Positions 1 to 8,492 of a DNA stretch of 24,282 nt are shown here, piece by piece. Positions within the stretch are counted from its first letter, which is position 1; each line of letters opens with the position of its first letter. The DNA comes from Bacteroidetes bacterium UBA4414 (GTDB lineage: Bacteria > Bacteroidota > Bacteroidia > Chitinophagales > Chitinophagaceae), in the NCBI GenBank assembly GCA_002389765.1, contig DGQM01000022.1, positions 271 through 24,552 on the forward strand, in the 5' to 3' direction. The position numbers were made by a program, and so were the translations under genes. The notes under the pieces are model-generated. The model did no database searches. It had not been told where the DNA came from and saw only the letters and a list, made by a program, of their open reading frames with translations.

Positions 1-48
1 TAGTAAACCCAGCAGCAACAATATGGTAAATAATGCTTGTTTAAGCAT
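1..48 (-). CDS. Start of a secreted or membrane protein, cut by the window edge
   Basis: An ATG at 46-48 on the minus strand opens a frame that stays open to the window edge (16 codons). The visible residues begin MLKQALFTILLLLGLL, a short basic start followed by a leucine-rich run, as in a signal peptide or first membrane helix. The ATG overlaps the stop codon of the upstream hydrolase gene by 8 bases, so the two are probably translationally coupled and share a transcript. Nothing can be said about function from 16 residues. Confidence 0.55.
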   Translation of the reverse strand, partial: MLKQALFTILLLLGLL

Positions 49-853
49 TTGCATTGCTACAGTATTTTGAAAATTCTTTAATATCATCTGCCAGCCTTTC
101 ACTTTGTTCTATCATGCTCATATGCCCACAATTGTCATACACCTCTACAAAGTTAACGCTTGCAAGCATTGAATGTTGTATTACTTTATCAAGCGGCGTT
201 ACACCATCCTCCTTTCCGGCAACCCACAATAAGGGAAATTCCGCATTAGACAAGGTTTCTGTATGGTTTTCGCGGTTTATCATGGCATTGTAAAAAGCTG
301 TAAGGCTTTCTGCAGGCACTTTCAACCCCTCTATTATCTGCTCTTGTACCCACTCCGGATGTAATTGACTGCTGTTGGGAGAGAACAGGTTGGGTATCAT
401 TTGTTTAACAAACGGTTCTTTGCCTCCCTTTTCTATTAATGCAATCGATTTTCGGCGGGTTTCTTTCTTCTCTTCGATATCGTCTGAGGCTATTGAGTGC
501 ACCATAGCAATACCTGATACCATATCAGGATATTTAGCAGCAAAGGCAGTGGCTACATAACCTCCCATTGAATGACCTGCAACAATGGCTTTACCTATAC
601 CTTCTGCATCCAATATGGCTTTTAAAGTATCAGCCATCAACTCCATAGATAGGTTGGGTATTCCTGCACTCCCTCCACTACCCGGCAAATCAGGTGCTAT
701 AACGGTGTTATGTTCACCAATTTTATCCCATACCCTGCTCCATAAAAGGCTGCTGACAGGGAAACCATGTAGCAATACAATAGCAGGACCACTACCTGTT
801 TTACGATATTGCAGGCTTGTAAACTTTTCCGTGCTGATTACCTTGACTTCCAT
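41..853 (-). CDS. Alpha/beta-fold hydrolase
   Basis: A 270-residue single-domain alpha/beta hydrolase without a signal peptide, so probably cytoplasmic. The LLHGFP oxyanion-hole segment is at residues 27-32, the nucleophile elbow GHSMGG places Ser95, and the likely acid and base are Asp216 (GKEDG) and His244 (CGHMS). The length suits the esterase/haloperoxidase-like branch, but the cap region does not reveal a substrate. Its ATG shares one base with the stop codon of the DUF4105 gene (TAATG), and its stop overlaps the next start, so it is the middle gene of a coupled cluster. The family call is firm; the substrate is unknown. Confidence 0.9.
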   Translation of the reverse strand: MEVKVISTEKFTSLQYRKTGSGPAIVLLHGFPVSSLLWSRVWDKIGEHNTVIAPDLPGSGGSAGIPNLSMELMADTLKAILDAEGIGKAIVAGHSMGGYVATAFAAKYPDMVSGIAMVHSIASDDIEEKKETRRKSIALIEKGGKEPFVKQMIPNLFSPNSSQLHPEWVQEQIIEGLKVPAESLTAFYNAMINRENHTETLSNAEFPLLWVAGKEDGVTPLDKVIQHSMLASVNFVEVYDNCGHMSMIEQSERLADDIKEFSKYCSNANA

Positions 854-2016
854 TAAGCCTTTACTTTGTTTATCCTGATGATATGGAGATATATCAATAT
901 TAGTGAAAGCAATACGGGCGACACCTCGAGCAAAGCCTGCTCCTGTACACCGAGTATATGCAGCAACAGCGATACAAATATCAATGCTATGCCAACCATA
1001 GCATACCTGCTCTTATTTCTTTTAACGGCAAAAGCCATAAAAACGTTAGTTGGTAATGCCCAGAGTACGTTAAAGTTGTTCTGGCAACCTTGATGGTCTG
1101 TTGCAAACCACATAACCAACATTAACACGCCCAACAAACCTGTTATGAACAGCATAAAACCAGACATTATCTTGCCCAATGCCTGCATATTTGGTACAAA
1201 CAAACCTACAGCTGTAAGTATCAACAAAGCTACTGTAAGTGCCAATACCCAATTGAAACCTGCTGGTTTGTATGGCGAACCGTCTAACACAAGCTGTGGT
1301 TTACCTGCTACAGGCTTACCCTTTAGCGTAGCACCTGCAAGGCCATCCCTCAGATAATCTGGCAAGAACATGATATCAAGGTCTGTCATCACTTTATCTA
1401 TTCTGCTACCAAGCAGCAGGTTTACGCCTACCCTTTCCCCATGTGTACGGTAGAAGTATTGGTTGATGATTTGCCTGTAGGTAATCTTTTTCCCTTCAGG
1501 TAATACTTTACCATACTTAAACTTTACACCCAATGCATAACGGAATACATCGCGAATACGGGTAGCACAGTTATCAAAGAAGAAATCGTATTTGTAATAC
1601 CTGTTTTGTTCAAGTGCATTATTCTTCAGATACGAATCAATCGACATTTTGGATGCACCACTGATATGCAACACTTGCTCTTCTACACTGCGGTGATATG
1701 CAGCATACTCTTGCTGAAAGATGGCATACGGATAGCAGCTAACATAATACAGGAGCTTCCCTTGCATAAACTTCATCTCAAAGTTTTCTGTATATCCATC
1801 AAATGTACCGTAGTTGTATACCACATCTGTACCTGCAAAGCTATCTACAATGCGTATGGCTGTGTGGCCGAATGTTTCATATATCTCATCGCCCGTACCA
1901 CAGGTTATAAGGCTTACCTGCAGATGGCTGTCATCTACCCGCACACTGTCTTGTGCTTTCAGTGTGTTGGCCAATAAAAGTATTGTGACGAATAATGAGA
2001 AGAGTCTTTTCAACAT
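853..2016 (-). CDS. DUF4105 / Lnb N-terminal-domain membrane protein
   Basis: A 387-residue protein with an N-terminal signal peptide (cleavage probably after LKAQ, near residue 22). A periplasmic domain of about 150 residues carries the conserved YETFGHTAIRI motif (His51) and FFFDNCATR motif (Asp148, Cys150) of the DUF4105/Lnb_N family. Five hydrophobic segments follow between about residues 254 and 383. In Bacteroidota, members of this family have been linked to N-acylation of lipoproteins; whether this copy does that is inference. The gene starts 18 bases after the terminator of the sdh operon and is coupled to the hydrolase gene by TAATG. No clear promoter of its own is seen in the 61-base gap, so some read-through from sdh is possible. 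Confidence 0.8.
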   Translation of the reverse strand: MLKRLFSLFVTILLLANTLKAQDSVRVDDSHLQVSLITCGTGDEIYETFGHTAIRIVDSFAGTDVVYNYGTFDGYTENFEMKFMQGKLLYYVSCYPYAIFQQEYAAYHRSVEEQVLHISGASKMSIDSYLKNNALEQNRYYKYDFFFDNCATRIRDVFRYALGVKFKYGKVLPEGKKITYRQIINQYFYRTHGERVGVNLLLGSRIDKVMTDLDIMFLPDYLRDGLAGATLKGKPVAGKPQLVLDGSPYKPAGFNWVLALTVALLILTAVGLFVPNMQALGKIMSGFMLFITGLLGVLMLVMWFATDHQGCQNNFNVLWALPTNVFMAFAVKRNKSRYAMVGIALIFVSLLLHILGVQEQALLEVSPVLLSLILIYLHIIRINKVKA

Positions 2017-2030
2017 GCTGTAAAAATAAC

Positions 2031-2058
2031 AAAAAAGGCTACCCGAAAAGGTAGCCTT
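2031..2058 (-). terminator. Rho-independent terminator of the sdhCAB operon
   Basis: A perfect 9-bp stem (AAGGCTACC at 2035-2043 against GGTAGCCTT at 2050-2058) with a 6-base loop. Read on the minus strand it is followed by a run of T. It sits 19 bases after the sdhB stop. Confidence 0.85.
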
Positions 2059-2077
2059 CGTTTATACTAATGATATA

Positions 2078-2854
2078 TTATATCGAGTTTTTAGAACCAC
2101 CATCAAACATAGCGCCCAAGTACTCACGGTTCAGGCGTGCAATGTTTTCGATAGAGATACCTTTAGGACACTCAGCCTCGCAAGCACCAATGTTGGTACA
2201 GCTACCAAAGCCTTCTTTATCCATCTGGTTTACCATGTTCATAACACGTTCTTTACGCTCAGGAGAACCTTGTGGCAACATAGCCAGGTGAGATACCTTT
2301 GCAGATAAGAACAGCATTGCAGATGCATTAGGACATGCAGCTACGCAAGCACCACAACCTATACATGCCGCAGAAGCAAATGCTTCGTCTGCCATGTGTT
2401 TTTCTATAGGTATAGCATTGGCATCAACAGCGTTACCTGTGTTTACTGATACATAACCACCTGCTTGTATAATGCGGTCGAAAGACTGACGGTCTACAAC
2501 CAGATCTTTAATAACAGGGAATGCACTTGCTCTCCATGGTTCTACAACAATCGTTTCACCATCTTTGAAGGCACGCATGTGCAACTGGCAAGTAGTAGTC
2601 TGCTCCCATTTACCATGCGCACGACCATTGATAACCATGCTACACATACCACAGATACCTTCGCGACAGTCGTGGTCGAAAGCTACAGGTTCTTTACCTT
2701 CTGCAATCAGCTGCTCGTTCAGTACGTCAAACATTTCAAGAAAAGACATTTCAGAAGAGATATCCTTAACGTGATATGTTTCAAAACGACCTTTCTCGTT
2801 TGTGTTTTTTTGTTTCCACACTTTCAGTGTGAGATTCATATTATAATGTTCCAT
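2078..2854 (-). CDS. sdhB: Succinate dehydrogenase/fumarate reductase iron-sulfur subunit
   Basis: This 258-residue subunit carries electrons between the flavoprotein and the haem b membrane anchor. An N-terminal ferredoxin-like domain holds the [2Fe-2S] ligands Cys63, Cys68, Cys71 and Cys89 (CREGICGMC). The C-terminal domain has CIGCGACVAACP and CTNIGACEAECP. By family precedent Cys164, Cys167, Cys170 and Cys229 bind [4Fe-4S], and Cys174, Cys219 and Cys225 bind [3Fe-4S]. All ligands are present. It is the last gene of sdhC-sdhA-sdhB, 32 bases after sdhA, and is followed by a hairpin terminator. A second ATG at codon 6 (MNLTLKV) is an equally plausible start. Direction (succinate oxidation or fumarate reduction) cannot be read from the sequence. 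Confidence 0.96.
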   Translation of the reverse strand: MEHYNMNLTLKVWKQKNTNEKGRFETYHVKDISSEMSFLEMFDVLNEQLIAEGKEPVAFDHDCREGICGMCSMVINGRAHGKWEQTTTCQLHMRAFKDGETIVVEPWRASAFPVIKDLVVDRQSFDRIIQAGGYVSVNTGNAVDANAIPIEKHMADEAFASAACIGCGACVAACPNASAMLFLSAKVSHLAMLPQGSPERKERVMNMVNQMDKEGFGSCTNIGACEAECPKGISIENIARLNREYLGAMFDGGSKNSI

Positions 2855-2886
2855 GAAACGGAATATTTTCTATCTGTTAATAACTA

Positions 2887-4863
2887 TTATTTGTAAGAAC
2901 GTTGTGTTGGGTGTACTACTTCGTAGTTCAAGTCTTCTTTATGCATTACGAAGTTGCTGTCGCCTTTGTATTCCCATGCAGCTACGTACATGTATTCATC
3001 ATCACGACGTTCTGCTTCACCATCTTCTGTTTGGTACTCCTCGCGGAAGTGGCCACCACAGCTTTCGTTACGGTTCAATGCATCCAGACACATCAGCTCA
3101 CCCAGTTCCAGGAAGTCTGCAACACGGTTTGCTTTATCCAGTTCAGGATTGTACTCATTCACTTCGCCCGGTATACGTACGTTGCTCCAGAATTCTTTAC
3201 GCAGTGCTTTGATTTCTTCAATAGCTTCTTTCAATCCTTTTTCATTACGAGCCATACCGCACTTATCCCACATAATCTTACCCAGACGTTTGTGGAAGCT
3301 TTCAACACTTTCAGTACCCTTGATGCTCATCAGTTTGTTGATGCGCTCACGTACTTCATTTTCAGCAGCTACGAATGCAGGATGATCTGTTGGTATTGAT
3401 TTGGTACGGATATCGTCTGCCAGATTGTTACCTAGTGTGTAAGGGATAACGAAATAACCATCAGCAAGACCTTGCATCAGTGCAGATGCACCCAGACGGT
3501 TTGCACCGTGGTCACTGAAGTTTGCCTCACCCAGTGCATACAAACCAGGTATAGTAGTTTGCAGTTCGTAGTCTACCCATACACCACCCATTGTGTAGTG
3601 TACCGCAGGGTATATACGCATTGGTACTTCGTATGGGTTTTCGCCTGTTATCTTAGCATACATGTCAAACAGGTTGCCGTATTTCTCTTTTACTACTTCC
3701 TTACCCAGTTTGGTAATAGTAGCAGCATCGGCATTGGCAATACCTTGTTTGCTTACTTCAATTTTACCATAACGCTGAATAGCAGAAGCATAATCCAGAT
3801 ATACAGCTTGTTTAGAAGCACCTACACCATAACCCGCATCACAACGCTCTTTTGCAGCACGGCTGGCAACGTCACGAGGTACGAGGTTACCGAAAGCAGG
3901 ATATCTGCGCTCCAGATAGTAATCCCTTTCTTCTTCAGGTATTTCGTTTGGTTTGCGGTTGTCACCTTGTTTTTTAGGTACCCAGATACGACCATCATTA
4001 CGCAGCGATTCTGACATCAGTGTCAGTTTCGACTGGTGATCGCCACTTACTGGGATACATGTAGGGTGAATTTGTGTATAACAAGGGTTGCCGAAGAATG
4101 CACCTTTTTTGTGTGCTTTCCAAGCAGCAGTTACGTTGCTACCCATTGCGTTTGTAGACAGATAGAATACATTACCGTAACCACCGCTACACAGCAATAC
4201 GGCATGACCGAAGTGACGCTCCAGTTCGCCTGTTACCAGATTACGAACTATTACACCACGAGCTTTGCCATCTATCATTACGATATCCAGCATTTCGTGA
4301 CGGCTGTATTGTGTTACATTACCCAATGCTACCTGACGCTCCAGCGCCTGATAAGCACCTATCAGCAACTGCTGACCAGTTTGGCCTGCAGCATAGAATG
4401 TACGTTGTACCTGTGTACCACCAAAAGAACGGTTGCTCAACAGACCACCATATTCGCGTGCAAAAGGAACACCTTGTGCCACACACTGATCTATGATATT
4501 AGCACTCACGCTTGCCAAACGGTAAACGTTAGCCTCACGAGCACGATAGTCACCACCTTTTACAGTATCGTAAAACAAACGGTATGTGCTATCACCATCA
4601 TTCTGATAGTTTTTAGCAGCGTTGATACCACCCTGTGCAGCGATAGAGTGCGCACGGCGTGGACTATCCTGAAAGCAGAATGTTTTTACTTTATAACCCA
4701 ACTCGCCCAGCGATGCAGCAGCAGAAGCACCTGCAAGACCTGTACCTATTACAATCACTTCCAGTTGGCGCTTGTTGGCAGGGTTTACCAGCTTACAAGT
4801 CGACTTATATTTTTCCCACTTATCTTCCAGAGAACCAGCAGGTATTTTTGAATTCAGTGCCAT
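2887..4863 (-). CDS. sdhA: Succinate dehydrogenase/fumarate reductase flavoprotein subunit
   Basis: A 658-residue catalytic subunit that interconverts succinate and fumarate at the inner face of the membrane. The Rossmann motif GTGLAGASAAA (about residues 40-50) binds FAD. His72 in AHSIAAQGG is the expected site of covalent flavin attachment. The later YPAVHYTMGGVWVD and LGEANFSDHGANRLGA segments are typical of the family's substrate and FAD sites. The length fits the B. subtilis/Bacteroides-type enzyme. It lies between sdhC (45-base gap) and sdhB (32-base gap). Long antisense open frames across the gene are codon-bias shadows. Confidence 0.97.
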   Translation of the reverse strand: MALNSKIPAGSLEDKWEKYKSTCKLVNPANKRQLEVIVIGTGLAGASAAASLGELGYKVKTFCFQDSPRRAHSIAAQGGINAAKNYQNDGDSTYRLFYDTVKGGDYRAREANVYRLASVSANIIDQCVAQGVPFAREYGGLLSNRSFGGTQVQRTFYAAGQTGQQLLIGAYQALERQVALGNVTQYSRHEMLDIVMIDGKARGVIVRNLVTGELERHFGHAVLLCSGGYGNVFYLSTNAMGSNVTAAWKAHKKGAFFGNPCYTQIHPTCIPVSGDHQSKLTLMSESLRNDGRIWVPKKQGDNRKPNEIPEEERDYYLERRYPAFGNLVPRDVASRAAKERCDAGYGVGASKQAVYLDYASAIQRYGKIEVSKQGIANADAATITKLGKEVVKEKYGNLFDMYAKITGENPYEVPMRIYPAVHYTMGGVWVDYELQTTIPGLYALGEANFSDHGANRLGASALMQGLADGYFVIPYTLGNNLADDIRTKSIPTDHPAFVAAENEVRERINKLMSIKGTESVESFHKRLGKIMWDKCGMARNEKGLKEAIEEIKALRKEFWSNVRIPGEVNEYNPELDKANRVADFLELGELMCLDALNRNESCGGHFREEYQTEDGEAERRDDEYMYVAAWEYKGDSNFVMHKEDLNYEVVHPTQRSYK

Positions 4864-4908
4864 ATATATAACTATGGAAATATTTTAGAATTAGATGAGA
4901 TTATTAAT

Positions 4909-5577
4909 TTATTGTATCCAGTGCATGTAGAAAGCCAGTGGCATCAGTGCAAATATCAACGGGATGATGATAGAGAAAGCTACACCAACCGATTTGATGA
5001 TACCCTTGTATTTGTTCATTGCAAGACCCAGTGTCTGGAATGCGCTGAAGAAACCGTGTACAAGGTGCCATGCCAGCGATATGCAACCGAATATGTAAAT
5101 AATAACAACTGCTATGTTTTGGAATGCATCACGCATCATACCATACAAATCAAGCTCGCCATTGCCCATTGTTTGCGATGCACGGTTTGGTGCCCAGAAA
5201 GCTGAGATGTGCAATACAAGGAACAATAGGATAAGCGTACCCAGTATACCCATAGAACGGCTATACCATTTGCTGGTAGCATTACCTGCATTTACTGCAT
5301 AACGTGTGTTGCGACGCTTGCGATTTTGCATCCACAGGCTGAGGCCTTGCACAATGTGCAGTATTAAAAATGCAAAAAGGCCGATTTCAGTAATACGAAT
5401 AACAATATTTGTACCCATGAAATGTGCGGCCTCTGTAAATTTCTCACCACCATCGTTGTAGAAAATCATTGCATTTACGTAACAATGGACCAGTAAGAAG
5501 AGGATTAGGAAGAGCCCGGTAAGTGACATTTGAATCTTCTTGCCAACCGAACTGCTGAAAGCGTTTTTCCAAGACAT
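4909..5577 (-). CDS. sdhC: Succinate dehydrogenase cytochrome b subunit, b558 family
   Basis: A 222-residue membrane anchor with five hydrophobic helices (about residues 15-36, 57-82, 108-128, 153-174 and 196-217). This is the layout of the single-polypeptide b558-type SdhC that carries two haems and exchanges electrons with menaquinone. Histidines suitable as haem ligands lie inside or at the ends of helices: His31, His74, His123 and His171 or His174. It is the first gene of sdhC-sdhA-sdhB. A TTG-N20-TATATTTG promoter stands 47 bases upstream. No separate sdhD is present, as expected for this type. Confidence 0.93.
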   Translation of the reverse strand: MSWKNAFSSSVGKKIQMSLTGLFLILFLLVHCYVNAMIFYNDGGEKFTEAAHFMGTNIVIRITEIGLFAFLILHIVQGLSLWMQNRKRRNTRYAVNAGNATSKWYSRSMGILGTLILLFLVLHISAFWAPNRASQTMGNGELDLYGMMRDAFQNIAVVIIYIFGCISLAWHLVHGFFSAFQTLGLAMNKYKGIIKSVGVAFSIIIPLIFALMPLAFYMHWIQ

Positions 5578-5623
5578 AATAATCGTCTGTGTTAAATTGT
5601 AATGTTTTTGTAAAAAATCTTCG

Positions 5624-5654
5624 CAAATATACGCTTCACCTCGCTAAAACGCAA
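5624..5654 (-). promoter_or_regulatory. Promoter of sdhCAB (Bacteroidota type)
   Basis: On the minus strand TATATTTG (5624-5631) matches the Bacteroidota -7 consensus TAnnTTTG in full. A TTG (5652-5654) lies 20 bases upstream as the -33 element. The inferred leader before the sdhC start is about 40 bases. This is a motif match only. Confidence 0.55.
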
Positions 5655-5703
5655 TCCCTATTTCTACACATTGATATTTGTGAAATACCTATAAATACAG
5701 ATA

Positions 5704-5736
5704 AAAAACAACATGCCAACCGCTTGGTTGACATGT
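5704..5736 (-). terminator. Terminator at the end of the ddl-PASTA-T9SS-rhodanese unit
   Basis: The stem is ACATG-c-CAACC (5711-5721) against GGTTG-a-CATGT (5726-5736): two 5-bp helices around one mismatch, with a GCTT loop. On the minus strand it is followed by a T-rich run. It stands 16 bases after the last gene of the unit and separates it from the sdh promoter. Confidence 0.75.
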
Positions 5737-5751
5737 GTAATATTTTGTTTG

Positions 5752-6318
5752 CTAAATAGCATCTAACCTCAACATCTGGTTATCTACCATCTGAAAGAAA
5801 TGCTGTGGCTGATACGTACGCCAGTTGGGGTTTTCAAACAGTTTGATATACCTGTCTATGTGCGAACGCTGAAAATCGTATTGTGTTTGCTCGGGCATAT
5901 TTATAGATACTATCCATCCGCCTTCATCTTTTATATCGTCATACCACTCTTCGTAGTAGTCTTGGTCGCTGCTGTGAAAGTTGAGTACATTTTCTGTTAT
6001 TAAAATAAACTTATATATACCTTTTGGTATCATCAGGTCTATCACCTCACGTTTCATCTGCATGATGTCGTTCTCAACTGCGTCATTCCACTCGCCTATC
6101 AGTTCTATAATAGCATAGTTCAGCTCATAGTCTGCAAAGAGCAATTTCATATACAGTGTACGAGAACCAAACTCATCCCACTGCGGATGTATATAATAGT
6201 TGTAAACGGTATTAGAAAACTCAAACTCGCTGTACTCTCGGCCATAGAAGGGAGAATCTTCATCCTCTTCGGCTGTGTACAAATGCCTCCAGTTATAATA
6301 TGGTTCTATTTCGTGCAT
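5752..6318 (-). CDS. Conserved-looking acidic protein of unknown function
   Basis: I do not recognise this 188-residue protein. It has no signal peptide or membrane helix and is unusually rich in aromatic and acidic residues, especially in the first 50 and around residues 118-130 (DQDYYEEWYDDIKDEGGW). The centre (about 55-115) alternates hydrophobic and charged residues, as in a mixed alpha/beta fold. Its ATG shares one base with the rhodanese stop codon (TAATG), and a terminator follows, so it is the last gene of a five-gene unit. The coupling argues that it is a real gene working with or near the rhodanese. No function is proposed. Confidence 0.8.
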   Translation of the reverse strand: MHEIEPYYNWRHLYTAEEDEDSPFYGREYSEFEFSNTVYNYYIHPQWDEFGSRTLYMKLLFADYELNYAIIELIGEWNDAVENDIMQMKREVIDLMIPKGIYKFILITENVLNFHSSDQDYYEEWYDDIKDEGGWIVSINMPEQTQYDFQRSHIDRYIKLFENPNWRTYQPQHFFQMVDNQMLRLDAI

Positions 6319-6635
6319 TACAATTTCTCATTACCGTACATAGCCTGCCAAGCCATTACACCACCTGCTACGTTTACGGTATTGGTAAAGCCCATCTGTT
6401 CCAGCACCATACATGCCTGCATGCTGCGCTTGCCCGAACGGCAATGTATTATCAGTTCTTCATTCTTCAGGTCTTCCAGTTCATCTATCTGCATGCTCAT
6501 GATGTTGCCAAGCGGTATCAGCTTTGCACCAATATTATATTCCTGATACTCATCGGGTTCGCGTACATCAATTACATTCAGCTTTTCGCCTGTTGCTACC
6601 CTGTTCTTCAATTGTTCTACAGTTATTTCCTGCAT
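6318..6635 (-). CDS. Single-domain rhodanese-like sulfurtransferase
   Basis: A 105-residue protein made of one rhodanese domain. DVREPDEYQEYNI (about residues 23-35) is the conserved CH2-type region. The active-site loop CRSGKRS begins with the catalytic Cys65, which would carry a persulfide. No signal peptide, so cytoplasmic. Typical roles are sulfur transfer from thiosulfate or a cysteine-desulfurase persulfide; the acceptor here is unknown. It starts 9 bases after the T9SS-sorted protein gene and is coupled to the unknown acidic protein by a one-base overlap. Confidence 0.92.
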   Translation of the reverse strand: MQEITVEQLKNRVATGEKLNVIDVREPDEYQEYNIGAKLIPLGNIMSMQIDELEDLKNEELIIHCRSGKRSMQACMVLEQMGFTNTVNVAGGVMAWQAMYGNEKL

Positions 6636-6644
6636 AATGTATGG

Positions 6645-8492
6645 TTAGTATTTTATTATTTTCTGAGGATTGCTACTATACCCTTCGCCCGTAAGCCTTA
6701 GCATATACATGCCCGTAGCCAGGTTGGATATATCTATCTTATTGCCCGAACTGATGGTGTTTCGCATCAGCACTTTGCCTTGCATATCTATCAATTCGTA
6801 ATTCAGTGGTTTATCGTAGTTATAGGTAACAGTAACTACATCTTTTGCAGGGTTGGGAGCTACTGCAAATACAGGTTGTTTCTTTACAACGCCGCCTTCA
6901 TTACCTATGCCAGTTGGTATGATGGGCCCTAATACAGGACGCACCATTACCGCACCAGAAAGCACCACGGTTTTCCAATAGCCATCTACATTATAATATA
7001 AGTGATTAGCCCCTGTACGGTTTACATCCAAACCCAAATAAAGACTATCGCTATTGCTGAGTGCAGGCTGTATTACCGTCATGTAGAAAGTACCTGCGGG
7101 CATTGGTACTGCTTTATTAAACTTGTAGGTATAATAAAAATCGTTGCGCAGGTATTGTGGCAACAAGAAGTCTTCCTGATATGCTACTTTATCGCTACCT
7201 CCATTATACGCAATATCGCTATACACTGCTACAGAAAATAATTTAGCAGAAGCATCCGGTACCTGCCTGCCAAAATATATCATAACACCTGTTACCGTAT
7301 CAGGTTCATTCAGATGAAACTCAATAGCCGTTTTGCCCGGTAGTGTAGATGATAGTTTCAGGAAATAGGCTTTCTCTGCCGTTCCATCATCATATGCCAG
7401 ATAGTTATAGAAATCCTGATGCTGCACGATGGTATCATTGGTCTTGTTATCAAAAGCCGATACAGACTCTATATAATACTTATTCTCAAAAAAGTTATTA
7501 TCTCGCTGATTGACCAACGGTACTGTATTTGTATAAGTTGGCAGCGTCACTGTAGCATTAGCACCTGCATTGACAATCAACCCTTTAGCACCAGCATTGT
7601 AAAGTGTAGTACCTGCATATCGCAGTGTAGCTACCATATTATAATTGCTATTGAATGTGGCTGCACCATTATTTCTGATGTAGGCATTCATATTACTGCT
7701 ACGCTCTTTGCCAGGATTTGCCATAAACTGCCTGTAGGTCATAGCACTATAGTCATTAAGCATACCTGTAGGCTGTGCTGTGAAAGCAACATCATTAATT
7801 GCAGTATCTATAATGGTTCTGTTAGCGGCAATACGTATATAGTCAACATTCCATACATCATCGTTGGTATTGATAGATGCTTTGTTGACAAACCTGAACT
7901 GGAATGTATCGTGCAGATATATAGTATCTGTAATAGGTATCATTACCTGCTTGAATGAGTCGAGCGTAGTACCCTGCTTGGACCACATTTTTACCCATGC
8001 CTGATTCTTCTTTTTAAAGAACAGCATCAATGAATCGCCTGTTTCGGGATAGAAACCATTACCCTGCGGCTGATAAAAGAAGCTGAAGTAAATGCTATCG
8101 GCAGGTGTATATGTACTCAGGTTGATATCTCTGGATGTAAGACTATCTGCATAGTCCAGTGCAAATGGATTGGTTGTATTATAAGGTATGCCTCTATCGT
8201 TCAGCGCATCGAATGTTGCAACACCACGACTGATAGGGTTTACCCCCATGGTATTATTTATATACACTTTATCATCTACCCAACGGTCTTTGTTGGTCCA
8301 TGTAATATCATCAGTGAAATCTTCGAAAAACGGGAGTGTAATGGCAGTAGTCTTGTGTGCTGCTCCTGTATTGGCAGGTTGTTGTTTTAATGCCCCGTTA
8401 AAGTTGAGCGGTGCAATAATAACATCCTGTGCAAATGTACCTTGCCACAGCAACAGCGATAGAATGAATAGTACAATACTCCTGCAACCCAT
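6645..8492 (-). CDS. Secreted protein with type IX secretion (Por) sorting domain
   Basis: A 615-residue protein with a signal peptide (residues 1-21, ending TFAQ). The long middle part is rich in Asn, Thr and Tyr, as in extracellular beta-sandwich proteins. The C-terminal 75 residues are a type A T9SS sorting domain: FAVAPNPAKDVV near 541, the LIDMQGKVL and ISNLATGMYMLRL motifs, and the terminal QKIIKY. The protein should cross the outer membrane through the T9SS and be anchored or released at the surface. The middle contains no catalytic motif I recognise. Its ATG shares one base with the PASTA gene stop (TAATG), so a cell-surface protein is co-translated with an envelope protein. Confidence 0.9.
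   Translation of the reverse strand: MGCRSIVLFILSLLLWQGTFAQDVIIAPLNFNGALKQQPANTGAAHKTTAITLPFFEDFTDDITWTNKDRWVDDKVYINNTMGVNPISRGVATFDALNDRGIPYNTTNPFALDYADSLTSRDINLSTYTPADSIYFSFFYQPQGNGFYPETGDSLMLFFKKKNQAWVKMWSKQGTTLDSFKQVMIPITDTIYLHDTFQFRFVNKASINTNDDVWNVDYIRIAANRTIIDTAINDVAFTAQPTGMLNDYSAMTYRQFMANPGKERSSNMNAYIRNNGAATFNSNYNMVATLRYAGTTLYNAGAKGLIVNAGANATVTLPTYTNTVPLVNQRDNNFFENKYYIESVSAFDNKTNDTIVQHQDFYNYLAYDDGTAEKAYFLKLSSTLPGKTAIEFHLNEPDTVTGVMIYFGRQVPDASAKLFSVAVYSDIAYNGGSDKVAYQEDFLLPQYLRNDFYYTYKFNKAVPMPAGTFYMTVIQPALSNSDSLYLGLDVNRTGANHLYYNVDGYWKTVVLSGAVMVRPVLGPIIPTGIGNEGGVVKKQPVFAVAPNPAKDVVTVTYNYDKPLNYELIDMQGKVLMRNTISSGNKIDISNLATGMYMLRLTGEGYSSNPQKIIKY

Noticed and set aside
4036..4851. Long (271-residue) plus-strand frame antisense to sdhA, and other long antisense frames at 2465-3399, 3472-4014 and 17985-18827
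   Set aside because: They lie entirely over well-supported genes. Their composition (Thr, Cys, Ile, Tyr-rich) is what the antisense of the main frame gives.
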